Shown: piece by piece, positions 9,913 to 23,063 of the stretch | Numbering within the stretch: the first letter of the stretch is position 1 | Layout of the letters: each line of letters starts with the position of its first letter | NCBI GenBank assembly: GCA_029204045.2 | Contig: CM055081.1 | Span: forward strand, 2,487,033 to 2,551,032 | DNA: 64,000 bases | Direction: 5' to 3' | From: Tillandsia leiboldiana | Lineage: Eukaryota; Streptophyta; Magnoliopsida; Poales; Bromeliaceae | The notes under the pieces: generated by a model | Seen by the model: the letters and a program-made list of their open reading frames with translations, nothing else | Told to the model about the DNA's origin: nothing | The model's database searches: none | Position numbers and translations under genes: made by a program

Positions 9913-12900
9913 TGTCACGCCCCGGAACCCGGGCTCGCCAACAGATCCGCCGTGCACACGGGATTCCCCGAGTACACGAAGCGCTGGTAACCTGCTCCGA
10001 TATAATATGAACAATAAAAGAGCATAATGCAGAGCTGAAGTAGAAGAACCACATAGTATCTCATACTGGAACTAAAATAAACTGTAATATGTATAATAAT
10101 CTCCCAGCTCACCAAAATAATACAACCAGCCGGCGAAAGCCAGACTCAAAATAAAAGGAGAATATCACAGTCTGAGTGAAGGGTATAACGTCTATCTACA
10201 GCTCTCAGTCTCCCAGGAGATCTATCTACTCAGCGATCCCCTTACCTTTATCAGCCGCTGATAGCCTAGCAGCTCCCGCAGACGACTCTGCAAAATAAAG
10301 AAGAAGAAAGAAACAGAAAAGAATAATGGGGGTGAGAACTACCAGATAAAACCAGTAGCCTCCCCTAGTGGGCAAAACCTCAACTCTGATGCACCCACTA
10401 GGATTACTAGAGGCCAGAAAGGAAAAAGTGGTAAAGCTGTAAGCAGAACTGCTGAATAAAGGGGAAACCACCACTAGCATGCCTCTAAATGCAGTGCCAA
10501 AAGGAATGACTGTATGTATGCATCAGTATCTAACATGCCTGCCTGAATAAACCCAATCTTATGCCACCAGTAAAACTGGTACTGCCTGCTGCGCCTTGCC
10601 TGCCCAAATAGGGTATGCTGGCCAATGCATAACACCGATAGGGAATGAGAGTCTCAAGGACTCAAGCCTGCCTGTAACACACTCCGGAGTGGCACTCGAG
10701 GGGAGCGACCCACACGAGTAAAAGTACCTCAGTAATAAGTATCATAAGTGTCGTAAACAGCAGGACTGGATCATGACTATGATCAAAGTGGGAAAAGCCA
10801 TCCACTAAGAAACCCTGATATGATGCCATAGTACTCAATAAGTGGGAAAAACCATCCACTAAAGAAAAGCCCGATCCCCTGCTGATGCCAAAAATAAACC
10901 AGACTCAACCCCATAAGGATAAACATCCGGCCGACCGCCTACAGTCTGCGGTCACCGCAAACACCCACAAGTTTATAATCTAACATAAACCTTGGCTATA
11001 CTATCCCAAACCCCTGCTCATACTCGAGCGACAAGCAACTGAAAGCAAAAGAGAGCAATAAAACATGTCAAGTCTTAATATGATAGTGTAGCAATAAATA
11101 GTGGCCCTACCTGATGTCCGGGCATAGCATGCAACTGTCTTTATTTTAAAAGTTGTAAAATAGTGTCAAAGATTTAAAAAAGATTGATTTACTGAATAAA
11201 AGTCATTTGCATGCGAGATTATAGCCTTTGTCTCAATCACAATGTCCCAATATAAGTCATCATATCATCTGTGGGGTTATATAATTTTTAGGAGAGTTTG
11301 TCCCAGCGGTTCTCATCAATTGTCCTGTTAGTAGTCCTGTTAGTAGTCCTGTTAGTTGTCCCAATAGTTCTCATCAATTGTCATATTAGTTTGTCCCAAT
11401 TGTTCTCATCAATTGTCATATTAGTTTGTCCCAATTGTTCTCATCAATTAAATTTTAAGGGAGTTCCAGTAATCCCAGTGAGCTTGTCAAAAATGAGGTA
11501 AGCAACAACCGCCCACCTCGAGCAGCTCAAACTACACCTCAGGTAGTCTCCTGGTTGCCCACAGTCCCCTAGAACTGCTGTCTGCCGAAAACGGTGCCCT
11601 ACAACAACACACATTGCACAGGGTGTAACTATAGTATTCATAAAAATACAGCTTTTGCTGTTTTTCAAATGGCACGAAAAGAGAGGAGTTTTTCACCTCT
11701 GTATAGTGCTCAGAAAAATCCAGAAAAATTACGGTTGCGTTCCTCGGAAGAGTAGATCAAATTGACTTCTAAAACACCTCGATCTGATGCTCCTACGCCA
11801 AGATAAAAATCGGAGAAGTTGACACTGTCCAGAAATTTCCACAACAAAAAAGGGGGGTCAAAGAGACCTCGGGAAACGTACCAAAAGTACGAAATGGAGC
11901 AAAATGATAAACACGGAAATCGAAGCCCTACCTCTTACGGTCGCGCTGCCGCAAAAATCATCCAAAAATTCCTCCTGGTTAGCACTCAGGGAATTTCCGA
12001 CGGAACTGCGACGGGAAATGGGCCGAAAAAGAAAACCGTCGCAGTGCGCCGCGTCGCAGATAACTCACTAACTGTAACTCCAAAATTCAGAGATTTGGAG
12101 GAGAGAGAGAAGAGAGAGAGAGGAAGAAATTTCGTAAAGGGCACTTTCTCTGGTTCTCTCTCTAAAGGCTTGAAAACCGAGGTGCAAAGAGAGGGGGGTG
12201 GGGGACCTCTTATATAGTGGGCCAAAGGGAATATTCCCACACGGGATCCGGATCCGAACAGGAAACACCGAAATGGGCCAACCAGAAAGCGCCACGTGTC
12301 CACAAAACAGCAAACAGCCTGTGCAGGACCAATGAAAAATCGCCACGTGGCCACGTGGTGCACGTGGCCGGTCCGCGCTCCGGGTCTTCCGGAAGATGTC
12401 GGCCAATAGGGGAGCGCCACGTGTCACCTTCCCACGTGCTTCTAGAAGCCGGCCAACCAATGGGAAGCTGCCACGTGGCAGAAGGAGTCTTCGGTGCACC
12501 CGGTGCACGCCAGGCCCATGGACCGCGCACGCCGAGCCCCCCGCCCGCGCCTGCGCCGCCGTCCTCTGCCGCTGTGCCGCCGCTGCGCCGCCGCCCGCCG
12601 CCGTGCGCCGCCGCCCGCCGCCGTGCGCCGCCGCCCGCCGCCGCTTGCCGGTCGCCGGAACAGTAATTCCGGCGGCCGGAGTTACTGTTCCGGCGTGAAC
12701 AGTAATTTTGCGCCGAAAAAATAAGTAATATACCGTTTCGATCGTTTTTCGCGCTCTGAGTCCAAATACGACGTCCATTTCGCCAAATCTCATCCGAAAT
12801 TTTGCCGAAAGCTCCCGGAAAATTCCATTTGCTTCCGATTTTCGCGCAGATCTATATTAAATATCCAATTTCGATTCTGCAAGCTCTGCTTCACCGGATA

Positions 12901-12959
12901 AGCTCCCTACAGTCACTGTTTAATGTTGCACAGTTCCTGCGGGAGTCCGGATCATCACA
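9913..12959 (-). repeat. 5' LTR of the Ty3 element (right copy, end of left contig)
   Basis: Full-length LTR sharing its variants (cacaacaaaa, caaccaatgg, ttgcgccgaa, ctgcaagc, an extra gccgccgtgc unit) with 20014-23063. Its last 1.2 kb carry small indels relative to that copy, for example ataagtaata against ataaagtaaata near 12722. That pattern fits low-quality sequence near a contig end. Within-element LTR divergence is low, so the insertion is young. Confidence 0.85.
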
Positions 12960-13257
12960 TGTTTGTTGCAAGAGCGCTTGATTTGATCGCTTGGCTCCAT
13001 TCTTACAATTTCGTCAAAGTGCCCTGAAAAACTACACGAAAACATACCTTTGTGAAAATTGAACACGAAGTAGATGAGGTAGGCTTGTTATGTTGGACGC
13101 AGTGATTTTCGTCGGAGGAGAGAAACCGACTGGGGCACAAAAACGTTCCACTCGACTTGGATCCTCATCGGTTCGAACGTATCCAAGACCCAACCGATTC
13201 GTTTGACCGAGACCAAGCACTTGTCCAACTTGCTCATTCCTGAGAGAATCGCTTCAA
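12960..13257 (-). other. Copia sequence, error-rich duplicate of 23064-23371
   Basis: About 300 bp of the interrupted copia element follow the LTR and match 23064-23371, with several single-base deletions (for example ttgttatgttgg against ttgttaatgttgg). The target duplication is garbled here (tgtttgttgcaag against gtagttgttgcaag). The segment ends abruptly at the run of N. Confidence 0.85.
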
Positions 13258-13357
13258 NNNNNNNNNNNNNNNNNNNNNNNNNNNNNNNNNNNNNNNNNNN
13301 NNNNNNNNNNNNNNNNNNNNNNNNNNNNNNNNNNNNNNNNNNNNNNNNNNNNNNNNN
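13258..13357. other. Assembly gap, exactly 100 N
   Basis: One hundred undetermined bases, the conventional filler for a scaffold join of unknown size. The sequences on both sides belong to the same transposon and overlap in content (3251-13257 corresponds to 13358-23371). Confidence 0.98.
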
Positions 13358-14854
13358 TCATCATTAAATTTTAAGGGAGTTTTCGTAATCCCAGGAGCTT
13401 GTCAAAAATGAGGTAAAGCAAAACGCCACCTCGAGCAGCTCAAAACTACAACTCAGGTAGTCTCCTGTTGTCCACAGTCCCCTAGAACTGCTGTCTGCCG
13501 AAAACGGTGCCCTACAACAACACACTATGCACAGGGTGTAACTATAGTATTCATAAAAATACAGCTTTTGCTATTTTTCAAATGGCACGAAAAGAGAGGA
13601 GTTTTTCACCTCTGTATAGTGCTCAGAAAAATCCAGAAAAATTACGGTTGCGTTCCTCGCGAAGAGTAGATCAAAATCGACTCCTAAAACACCTCGATCT
13701 GATGCTCCTACGCCAGATAAAAATCGGAGAAGTTGACACTGTCCAGAATTTCCATAGCAAAAAGGGGGGTCAAAGAGACCTCGGGAAACGTACCAAAAGT
13801 ACGAAATGAGCAAATGATAAACACGGAAATCGAAGCCCTACCTCTTACGGTCGCGCTGCCCGCAAAAATCATCCAAAAATTCCTCCTTGGTTAGCACTCA
13901 GGGAATTTCCGACGGAACTGCGACGGGAATGGGCCGAAAAAGAAAACCGTCGCAGTGCGCCGCGTCGCAGATAACTCATAACTGTAACTCCAAAAATTCA
14001 GAGATTTGGAGGAGAGAGAGAAGAGAGAGAGAGAGGAAAGAATTTCGTAAAGGGCACTTTCTCTGGTTCTCTCTCTAAAGGCTTGAAAACCGAGGTGCAA
14101 AGAGAGGGGGGTGGGGGACCTCTTATATAGTGGGCCAAATGGAATATTCCCACACGGGATCCGGATCCGAACAGGAAACACCGAAATGGGCCAACCAGAA
14201 AGCGCCACGTGTCCACAAAACAGCAAACAGCCTGTGCAGACCAATGAAAAATCGCCACGTGGCCCACGTGGTGCACGTGGCCGGTCCGCGCTCGGGTCTT
14301 CCGGAAGATGTCGGCCAATAGGGGAGCGCCACGTGTCACCTTCCCACGTGCTTCTAGAAGCCGGCCAGCCAATGGGAAGCTGCCACGTGGCAGAAGGATA
14401 GTCTTCGGTGCACCCGGTGCACGCCAGGCCCCATGGACCACGCACCCGAGCCCCCGCCCGCGCCTGCGCCGCGCCCTCTGCCGCTGTGCCGCCGCTGCGC
14501 CGCCGCCCGCCGCCGTGCGCCGCCGCCCGCCGCCGCTTGCCGGTCGCCGGAACAGTAATTCCGGCGGCCGGAGTTACTGTTCCGGCTGTGAACAGTAATT
14601 TTGTGCCGAAAAAAATAAAGTAACTATACCGTTTCGATCGTTTTCGCGCGCTGAGTCCAAATACGACGTCCATTTCGCCAAATTCTCATCCGAAATTTGC
14701 CGAAAGCTCCCGGAAAATTCCATTTGCTCCGATTTTCGCGCAGAGTCTATATTAAATATCCGATTTCGATTCTACAAGCTCTGCTTCACCGGATAAGCTC
14801 CCTACAGTCACTGTTTAATGTTGCACAGTTCCTGCGGGAGTCCGGATCATCATA
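13358..14854 (-). repeat. Partial LTR, probable assembly duplicate of the left LTR
   Basis: Begins abruptly after the gap at the point equivalent to about 3251 and carries the left-LTR variant set. It contains many one-base insertions and deletions relative to 3251-4756, mostly in homopolymers, as expected at the end of a long-read contig. Confidence 0.85.
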
Positions 14855-14907
14855 TCCTCCCCCACTAAAAAGAGTTTCGTCCTCGAAACGAGACTAAACA
14901 ATAATCC

Positions 14908-17900
14908 TCAGTCCGATGTCTCGAATAAGTAGGGGTGAGCATCCCTCATCTCCGACTCGAGCTCCCATGTAGCCTCGCGCTCGTCATGATTGCTCCATTG
15001 GATCTTCACATAGGGAATGGCCCGACTGCGTAATTCTTTCACCTCTCGATCCAGAACTCGCTAGGGGCGCTCTTCATACCTCAATCCTCGCTGATCTCAA
15101 GTGGTGTGAAGTCGATGACGTGTGATGGGTCGAAGATATACTTTCTTAAAGTAGAAACATGAAATACATCATGGACATCAGCAAGCCTTGGAGGAAGTGC
15201 GAGTCGGTAGGCAACTGGCCCGATACGCCCCAATACCTCAAAGGGTCCAATGTATCGGGGGCTAAGCTTCCCACGAATGCCGAACCTCCTTGATTCCTTT
15301 GGATGGCGAGACTTTCAGGAATACATAATCTCCAACCTGAAATTCTAAGTCTCGTCGCCGAACATCGGCATAACTCCTTTGTCGGCTTTGGGCGGTTTGA
15401 AGATGCTTCCGAATCACTCGGACCTTCTCCTCTGCCTCTATCAAGGACATCTGGTCCCAAGGTCCGCCTCTCGCCTACGTCACTCAATAAAGTGGTGATC
15501 GACACTTGCGTCCATACAATGCTTCAAACGGAGCCATCTGAATGCTCGCTTGAAAGCTATTGTTGTACGCGAATTCAGCCAAAGATAAATGCCGAATCCA
15601 CCCTCCGCCGAAATCCAGGACGCAAGCCCTCAACATGTCCTCCAGGATTTGTATCGTCCGCTCCGATTGCCCATCAGTCTGCGGATGAAAAGCTTTACTG
15701 AACCTGAGTTCAGTCCCCAAGGCTGTTTGCAAACTCTTCCAGAAATGCGAAACAAACCTCGGGTCTCTATCTGATACTATGGCGGCTGGTACTCCATGTA
15801 ATCTTACTATCTCATCTAGATATAACTGGGCTAGTCGCTCAAGTGGCCACGTAGTCTGCATGGGCAGAAAGTGCGCCGACTTGGTAAGTCGATCTACAAC
15901 TACCCAGATAGCATCAGCTCCTCCCTGTGCCCTAGGTAGTCCGACCACGAAATCCATCGTAATGTGGGTCCCCATTTCCACTCGGGAATTGGGAGACTTT
16001 GTAACTTGCCAGCTGGCACTCGATGCTCAGCTTTCACCTGCTGACAAGTTAAACACTGAGCCACAAATCTCCCAATATCCCTCTTCATGCCTTTCCACCA
16101 GAAGTGTGCCTTGAGGTCTTTATACATCTTAGTCCCACCAGGATTGTAGGGTATAAGGTGTATAATGGGCCTCTCGCAATATCTGTTCTCTAATCTCCAC
16201 ATCTATTGGCACACATGCTCGGTTTCTGTACCTCAGTATTCCCGAGGCATCTACCGAAAAGTCCCCAGACTGATCACTCGGAATATGATCTCTAATCCTG
16301 GCCAAGTGGGGGTCCTCACTCTGTTTCTCTTTGATCCTGTCCAGCAGAGTGGGCTGCACGACTAAAGATGTCAGTCTAGCAGAGACCCCAGGGGACACAA
16401 CCTCTATGTCGAGCCGTCTCATCTCCTCTAATAGCGGCGCCTGGTCTGTGATCAACATAGACAAACTTTGCACCGCTCTCCTACTCAAGGCGTCAGCGAC
16501 CACATTAGCCTTACCTGGGTGGTAGAGAATATCTACATCATAATCCTTTAATAGCTCTAACCACCTACGTTGCCTCAAATTCAGCTCCTTTTGCGTTGTG
16601 AACAGGTACTTTAGGCTCTTGTGGTCGGTGTAGATTTCACAATGCTCCCCATATAGGTAATGGCGCCAAAGCTTTAGTGCAAATACCACAGCCGCAAGCT
16701 CCAAGTCATGGGTAGGGTAATTCTTCTCATAATCCTTGAGTTGCCTTGATGCATAAGCAATTACCCTCCCTTCCTGCATCAACACACAACCAAGTCCGCT
16801 GTGTGATGCATCACTGTAGATCACATATCCTTTTCCCATAACAGGGAGGGAAAGGATAGGGGCGGTCATTAGTCTATTCTTCAGCTCCTCAAAGCTCTTT
16901 TGACAGTCCTCACTCCAGATAAACTTCACTCCTTTACGCGTCAAGCGAGTGAGGGGTGTGGAGAGCTTCGCAAAGCCTTCCACAAACCGACGGTAATACC
17001 CAGCTAAACCCATAAAGCTACGTACCTCAGAAACCGTCGTCGGTCGGGGCCAATCACGGACTGCCTCAATCTTCGCTGGGTCCACCGCCACACCTGCAGC
17101 GGAAATCACATGGCCTAAGAAGACTACCTCCGAAGCCAAAACTCGCACTTTGCTAGCTTGGCAAACAACTTCTTCTCTCGCAGAAGTTGCAGCACAATCC
17201 TTAAGTGCTCCTCATGCTCAGCATCACTTCGGGAGTAGACCAAGATATCATCAATGAACACCACCACGAACCGGTCCAAATAAGGTCGGAAGATCCGGTT
17301 CATCAAATCCATGAACGCGGCAGGGGCATTAGTTAGCCCAAAAGGCATAACTGTAAATCATAATGCCCATACCGTGATCTAAATGCCGTCTTCGGAATAT
17401 CCTCGGCCTTCACCTTTAACTGGTGGTAACCGGACTGCAAATCTATCTTAGAGAAGACACAAGACCCTTGCAGCTGATCAAAAAGATCATCGATGCGCGG
17501 CAAAGGGTACTTGTTTTTGATGGTCACTTTATTTAATTCCCTATAGTCCACACATAATCGAAGTGACCCATCCTTCTTTTTCACGAATAGCACCGGCGCT
17601 CCCCAAGGCGACACACTCGGCCTAATAAAGCCCTTGTCCATCAAATCCTGGAGTTGCGCCTTAAGCTCTCGCAGCTCAGCCGGTGCCATCCGGTACGGAG
17701 CCTTTGAGATTGGCGCAGTTCCCGGAACTACGTCAATCACAAACTCAATCTCCCTATCTAGCGGCATGCTTGTCAGCTCAGATGGAAAAACATCCGGAAC
17801 TCGCGGGCAATAGGATATCCCCGAGTCCCGGCGCCGCCGTAGGCCCTTCAACAACACTAGCCAAAAAGGCTACACATCCTCGATGGATCATCTGCCTCGC

Positions 17901-18941
17901 TCGGGAAGTCGAAACCATAGAGGCAAAGAAAGCACTCTGACATCCCCGGTATACCAACATTTCCTGGTCTGGCTCTCTAAAAGTGACGGTCCTTGCGGCA
18001 CAATCAATGGTCGCAAAATACCGAGCCAGCCAGTCCATCCCGAGGACCACATCGAAGTCCTTCAATTGTCTCAGGACCAACAGGTCTGCTGGCATAATCC
18101 AGGACTCGATTTGCATCGGGCAGGACCAACAACACTCCTCCACGTGCAAAGTGTGATCGGGAATCTGAACCTCTCGTGCACGTGGTAGAAGTCCTACCTT
18201 TAACCCATGTAATGATGCAAATGATCTACTGATAAAAGAATGCGATGCTCCAGTATCAAATAATGTACGAGTCCTAATGCCAGAAAGTAGGGTGATACCT
18301 GCCACCATGTGATCTGCGGCTGAAGAGTCCTCTACCTGCGCCGCATACACCCGCCCACTTTGAGCTGGAGGGCGGTACTCCGTGGGATGGGAAGAAGATG
18401 GCCTGCTTGCTGGAGCATATGGCCGCTGAGCCGTCGACCGCTGTTGAGATGAAGATGGAGCAGATGCTGAAGAAGGAGCCGTCGATGGCGCAAAAGGGCA
18501 AGTAGCTCGGACGTGGCCAGACTGTCCACATCTATAGCAGCGACCCCACCGCTGGTCGCAGGTGTTGGAAAAGTGCTGACCTCCACAGAAAATACAATTG
18601 CTGGGGGCCCGTGGTTGTCGTGACTGCTGTTGTTGCTGAGGCTGTCGCTGCGACCCACGCTGCGACGGCTGGGATCTCTGCTGCTGCTGCTGCCGCTGCT
18701 GGGGGCCTCTGGGGTCCACCAGGCCCTCGCCGCTCCGACCGTCCTTGGCCGGAAAACTGAGGCGGTGGCGGTCGGGGCGGCCTCCAGGAACTGGCCTGTC
18801 TCCCGTCGTCCTGCGCTGGTCGCTTTCTGTCTGCGCCTTGAGCGACCAGGCCCCCACGTCTGGCGACGACGTGGTCTCCTCTCTCAACCCACTGGGCATG
18901 CTCTGCTGCCTCCTCCAAGGTTTGTAGTCTCTGGGCATGCA
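14908..18941 (-). pseudogene. Second copy of Ty3 pol, broken by single-base indels
   Basis: Nearly identical to 4810-8841 but split into frames at about 15065, 15085, 15290, 15446, 15485, 15966, 16144, 17131, 17357, 17797 and 17812 by single-base gains and losses, mostly in homopolymers. A 3-base insertion lies near 16597, and an extra G in a G-run near 18702 joins the gag frame to the zinc-knuckle frame. Errors are dense near the gap and absent further away. Together with the LTR evidence this suggests sequence error in a duplicated contig end and not biological decay. Confidence 0.8.
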
Positions 18942-18954
18942 CCAGAGTATAGAT

Positions 18955-19724
18955 CTATGGGCGCAGGCCCGACTCAAAGAGCTCCACCTGGTGCGGTCCG
19001 TCCCTGGCGACGTAAGGTACGCAGTTGAGTAACGCGTGAACTCCTGAAAGTAGTCCAATGCTGTCCGTTCGCCTTGCTGAAGATTCTTCAGATCATCTTC
19101 CAGCTTTTTCTTCATACTCGTGGAAAAGTACGTATCCAGAATCATCCTCTTGAACTCTGACCAGGGTAGCTGTCGAGTGATCTGGAACTCCAGAGGCTCC
19201 ACCCGACGCCACCATGCATCAGCGTCCCCGTCTAAGCAGTGTACAGCCATATGTACCCTGTACTTCTGGTCAATGAAGAAGTCCCGAAATAACTTCTCCA
19301 TTAACGAAAGCCAAGTCCCAATCTCCCACAGCTGGGTATTCCGCCCTGAAAACCTGGGCGGTCCCCGCTTACAGAATTGAGTAAGTTTGTCAGCAATCTC
19401 CTGCTCCTCCGCAGGAGTCAATGGCCGGATTGCTCCCTGAGCAACAGGGGATGCCGTGGTCACCGGTCCAACTGGGGAAGCCACAGCAGGGGAGGGTGGT
19501 ACGGGAGAACTCTCAGGGGGTGCAACAACAGGCTGCGTCCTCTGTTCTAACATCTGCGTCAGCCGACCCATGGCCTCCTCCTGACGCTGCACGGCCTCTG
19601 CCATCTGGGCCATCTGAGCCTGAAGCTCCTGCACCTCACTCTGCTGGCCCTGCTCGGACTCCTCCGGCTCGGGCTCAGGGGATTCAGGCTGAGAACGCGT
19701 CAACATTCTACGTCGCGGAGGCAT
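18955..19724 (-). pseudogene. Second copy of Ty3 gag
   Basis: Same sequence as 8854-9623, including the frame disruption and the TAG (18955-18957). Gag begins at the ATG at 19724. The sequence identity over this central part contrasts with the indels nearer the gap. Confidence 0.8.
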
Positions 19725-19993
19725 CCTATCACAAGAAACCACACTCAGTATCATATCCCCACACGACCCAATCTAGCGAAAGTCAAAGACATCCCCATAT
19801 TTCTGTGACTTTATGTTGTCTGCAGCCAACATAACGGTTCACCAGAAATTAGGCATGTCGATCTCTCTTCTCTCACTGGAAGAGTCAAACAATAAATCAA
19901 CGACTTTCGCAAATATCATGTCTCTCGTACCCTATTATCCTAGGGTCTACCAAAAGCCTAGGGTTTCCTAAGTCCCAACTGACCTATCCCTAA

Positions 19994-20005
19994 GCTCTGA
20001 TACCA
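19994..20005 (-). other. Primer-binding site, duplicate copy
   Basis: The minus strand reads TGGTATCAGAGC, identical to 9893-9904, eight bases from the LTR that starts at 20014. Confidence 0.85.
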
Positions 20006-20013
20006 ACTTAATC

Positions 20014-23000
20014 TGTCACGCCCCGGAACCCGGGCTCGCCAACAGATCCGCCGTGCACACGGGATTCCCCGAGTACACGAAGCGCTGGTAACCTGCTCCG
20101 ATATAATATGAACAATAAAAGAGCATAATGCAGAGCTGAAGTAGAAGAACCACATAGTATCTCATACTGGAACTAAAAATAAACTGTAATATGTATAATA
20201 ATCTCCCAGCTCACCAAAATAATACAACCAGCCGGCGAAAGCCAGACTCAAAATAAAAGGAGAATATCACAGTCTGAGTGAAGGGTATAACGTCTATCTA
20301 CAGCTCTCAGTCTCCCAGGAGATCTATCTACTCAGCGATCCCCTTACCTTTATCAGCCGCTGATAGCCTAGCAGCTCCCGCAGACGACTCTGCAAAATAA
20401 AGAAGAAGAAAGAAACAGAAAAGAATAATGGGGGTGAGAACTACCAGATAAAACCAGTAGCCTCCCCTAGTGGGCAAAACCTCAACTCTGATGCACCCAC
20501 TAGGATTACTAGAGGCCAGAAAGGAAAAAGTGGTAAAGCTGTAAGCAGAACTGCTGAATAAAGGGGAAACCACCACTAGCATGCCTCTAAATGCAGTGCC
20601 AAAAGGAATGACTGTATGTATGCATCAGTATCTAACATGCCTGCCTGAATAAACCCAATCTTATGCCACCAGTAAAACTGGTACTGCCTGCTGCGCCTTG
20701 CCTGCCCAAATCGGGTATGCTGGCCAATGCATAACACCGATAGGGAATGAGAGTCTCAAGGACTCAAGCCTGCCTGTAACACACTCCGGAGTGGCACTCG
20801 AGGGGAGCGACCCACACGAGTAAAAGTACCTCAGTAATAAGTATCATAAGTGTCGTAAACAGCAGGACTGGATCATGACTATGATCAAAGTGGGAAAAGC
20901 CATCCACTAAGAAACCCTGATATGATGCCATAGTACTCAATAAGTGGGAAAAACCATCCACTAAAGAAAAGCCCGATCCCCTGCTGATGCCAAAAATAAA
21001 CCAGACTCAACCCCATAAGGATAAACATCCGGCCGACCGCCTACAGTCTGCGGTCACCGCAACACCCCACAAGTTTATAATCTAACATAACCTTGGCTAT
21101 ACTATCCCAAACCCCTGCTCATACTCGAGCGACAAGCAACTGAAAGCAAAAGAGAGCAATAAAACATGTCAAGTCTTAATATGATAGTGTAGCAATAAAT
21201 AGTGGCCCTACCTGATGTCCGGGCATGCATGCAACTGTCTTTATTTTAAAAGTTGTAAAATAGTGTCAAAGATTTAAAAAGATTGATTTACTGAATAAAA
21301 GTCATTTGCATGCGAGATTATAGCCTTTGTCTCAATCACAATGTCCCAATATAAGTCATCATATCATCTGTGGGGTTATATTAATTTTTAGGAGAGTTTG
21401 TCCCAGCGGTTCTCATCAATTGTCCTGTTAGTAGTCCTGTTAGTAGTCCTGTTAGTTGTCCCAATAGTTCTCATCAATTGTCATATTAGTTTGTCCCAAT
21501 TGTTCTCATCAATTGTCATATTAGTTTGTCCCAATTGTTCTCATCAATTAAATTTTAAGGGAGTTCCAGTAATCCCAGTGAGCTTGTCAAAAATGAGGTA
21601 AGCAACAACCGCCCACCTCGAGCAGCTCAAACTACACCTCAGGTAGTCTCCTGGTTGCCCACAGTCCCCTAGAACTGCTGTCTGCCGAAAACGGTGCCCT
21701 ACAACAACACACATTGCACAGGGTGTAACTATAGTATTCATAAAAATACAGCTTTTGCTGTTTTTCAAATGGCACGAAAAGAGAGGAGTTTTTCACCTCT
21801 GTATAGTGCTCAGAAAAATCCAGAAAAATTACGGTTGCGTTCCTCGCGAAGAGTAGATCAAAATTGACTTCTAAAACACCTCGATCTGATGCTCCTACGC
21901 CAAGATAAAAATCGGAGAAGTTGACACTGTCCAGAAATTTCCACAACAAAAAAGGGGGGTCAAAGAGACCTCGGGAAACGTACCAAAAGTACGAAATGGA
22001 GCAAAATGATAAACACGGAAATCGAAGCCCTACCTCTTACGGTCGCGCTGCCGCAAAAATCATCCAAAAATTCCTCCTGGTTAGCACTCAGGGAATTTCC
22101 GACGGAACTGCGACGGGAAATGGGCCGAAAAAGAAAACCGTCGCAGTGCGCCGCGTCGCAGATAACTCACTAACTGTAACTCCAAAAATTCAGAGATTTG
22201 GAGGAGAGAGAGAAGAGAGAGAGAGGAAGAAATTTCGTAAAGGGCACTTTCTCTGGTTCTCTCTCTAAAGGCTTGAAAACCGAGGTGCAAAGAGAGGGGG
22301 GTGGGGGACCTCTTATATAGTGGGCCAAAGGGAATATTCCCACACGGGATCCGGATCCGAACAGGAAACACCGAAATGGGCCAACCAGAAAGCGCCACGT
22401 GTCCACAAAACAGCAAACAGCCTGTGCAGGACCAATGAAAAATCGCCACGTGGCCACGTGGTGCACGTGGCCGGTCCGCGCTCCGGGTCTTCCGGAAGAT
22501 GTCGGCCAATAGGGGAGCGCCACGTGTCACCTTCCCACGTGCTTCTAGAAGCCGGCCAACCAATGGGAAGCTGCCACGTGGCAGAAGGAGTCTTCGGTGC
22601 ACCCGGTGCACGCCAGGCCCATGGACCGCGCACCCGAGCCCCCCGCCCGCGCCTGCGCCGCCGTCCTCTGCCGCTGTGCCGCCGCTGCGCCGCCGCCCGC
22701 CGCCGTGCGCCGCCGCCCGCCGCCGTGCGCCGCCGCCCGCCGCCGCTTGCCGGTCGCCGGAACAGTAATTCCGGCGGCCGGAGTTACTGTTCCGGCGTGA
22801 ACAGTAATTTTGCGCCGAAAAAATAAAGTAAATATACCGTTTCGATCGTTTTCGCGCGCTGAGTCCAAATACGACGTCCATTTCGCCAAATTCTCATCCG
22901 AAATTTTGCCGAAAGCTCCCGGAAAATTCCATTTGCTCCGATTTTCGCGCAGAGTCTATATTAAATATCCAATTTCGATTCTGCAAGCTCTGCTTCACCG

Positions 23001-23063
23001 GATAAGCTCCCTACAGTCACTGTTTAATGTTGCACAGTTCCTGCGGGAGTCCGGATCATCACA
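20014..23063 (-). repeat. 5' LTR of the Ty3 element (right contig copy)
   Basis: Full 3050-bp LTR with the right-LTR variant set. It ends in ...GGATCATCACA and is followed by GTAGT (23064-23068), which matches GTAGT at 1722-1726. Beyond it the copia sequence resumes, continuing the reading interrupted at 1726. This is therefore the true right border of the insertion. Confidence 0.9.

Larger units (their letters stand above)
1727..12959 (-). mobile_element. Ty3-gypsy chromovirus, Tekay/Del-like, nested in the copia element
   Basis: The element is about 11.2 kb with LTRs of about 3.03-3.05 kb (1727-4756 and 9913-12959), a polypurine tract beside the left LTR, and a primer-binding site complementary to initiator tRNA-Met beside the right LTR. 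It is preceded by GTAGT (1722-1726). The same pentamer follows the duplicate right LTR at 23064-23068, giving a 5-bp target duplication inside copia pol. On the minus strand the LTR runs TG...GGGGCGTGACA. Internal coding order is gag, protease, RT, RNase H, integrase and a chromodomain-like tail, which places it among chromoviruses. Long LTRs and the C-terminal domain suggest the Tekay/Del lineage. Two lesions interrupt gag. Confidence 0.9.

Noticed and set aside
1727..23063. Three-LTR tandem array of the Ty3 element formed by unequal recombination
   Set aside because: Copia flank and a 100-N gap separate the copies, and LTR variants pair left-with-left and right-with-right. Assembly duplication explains everything more simply.
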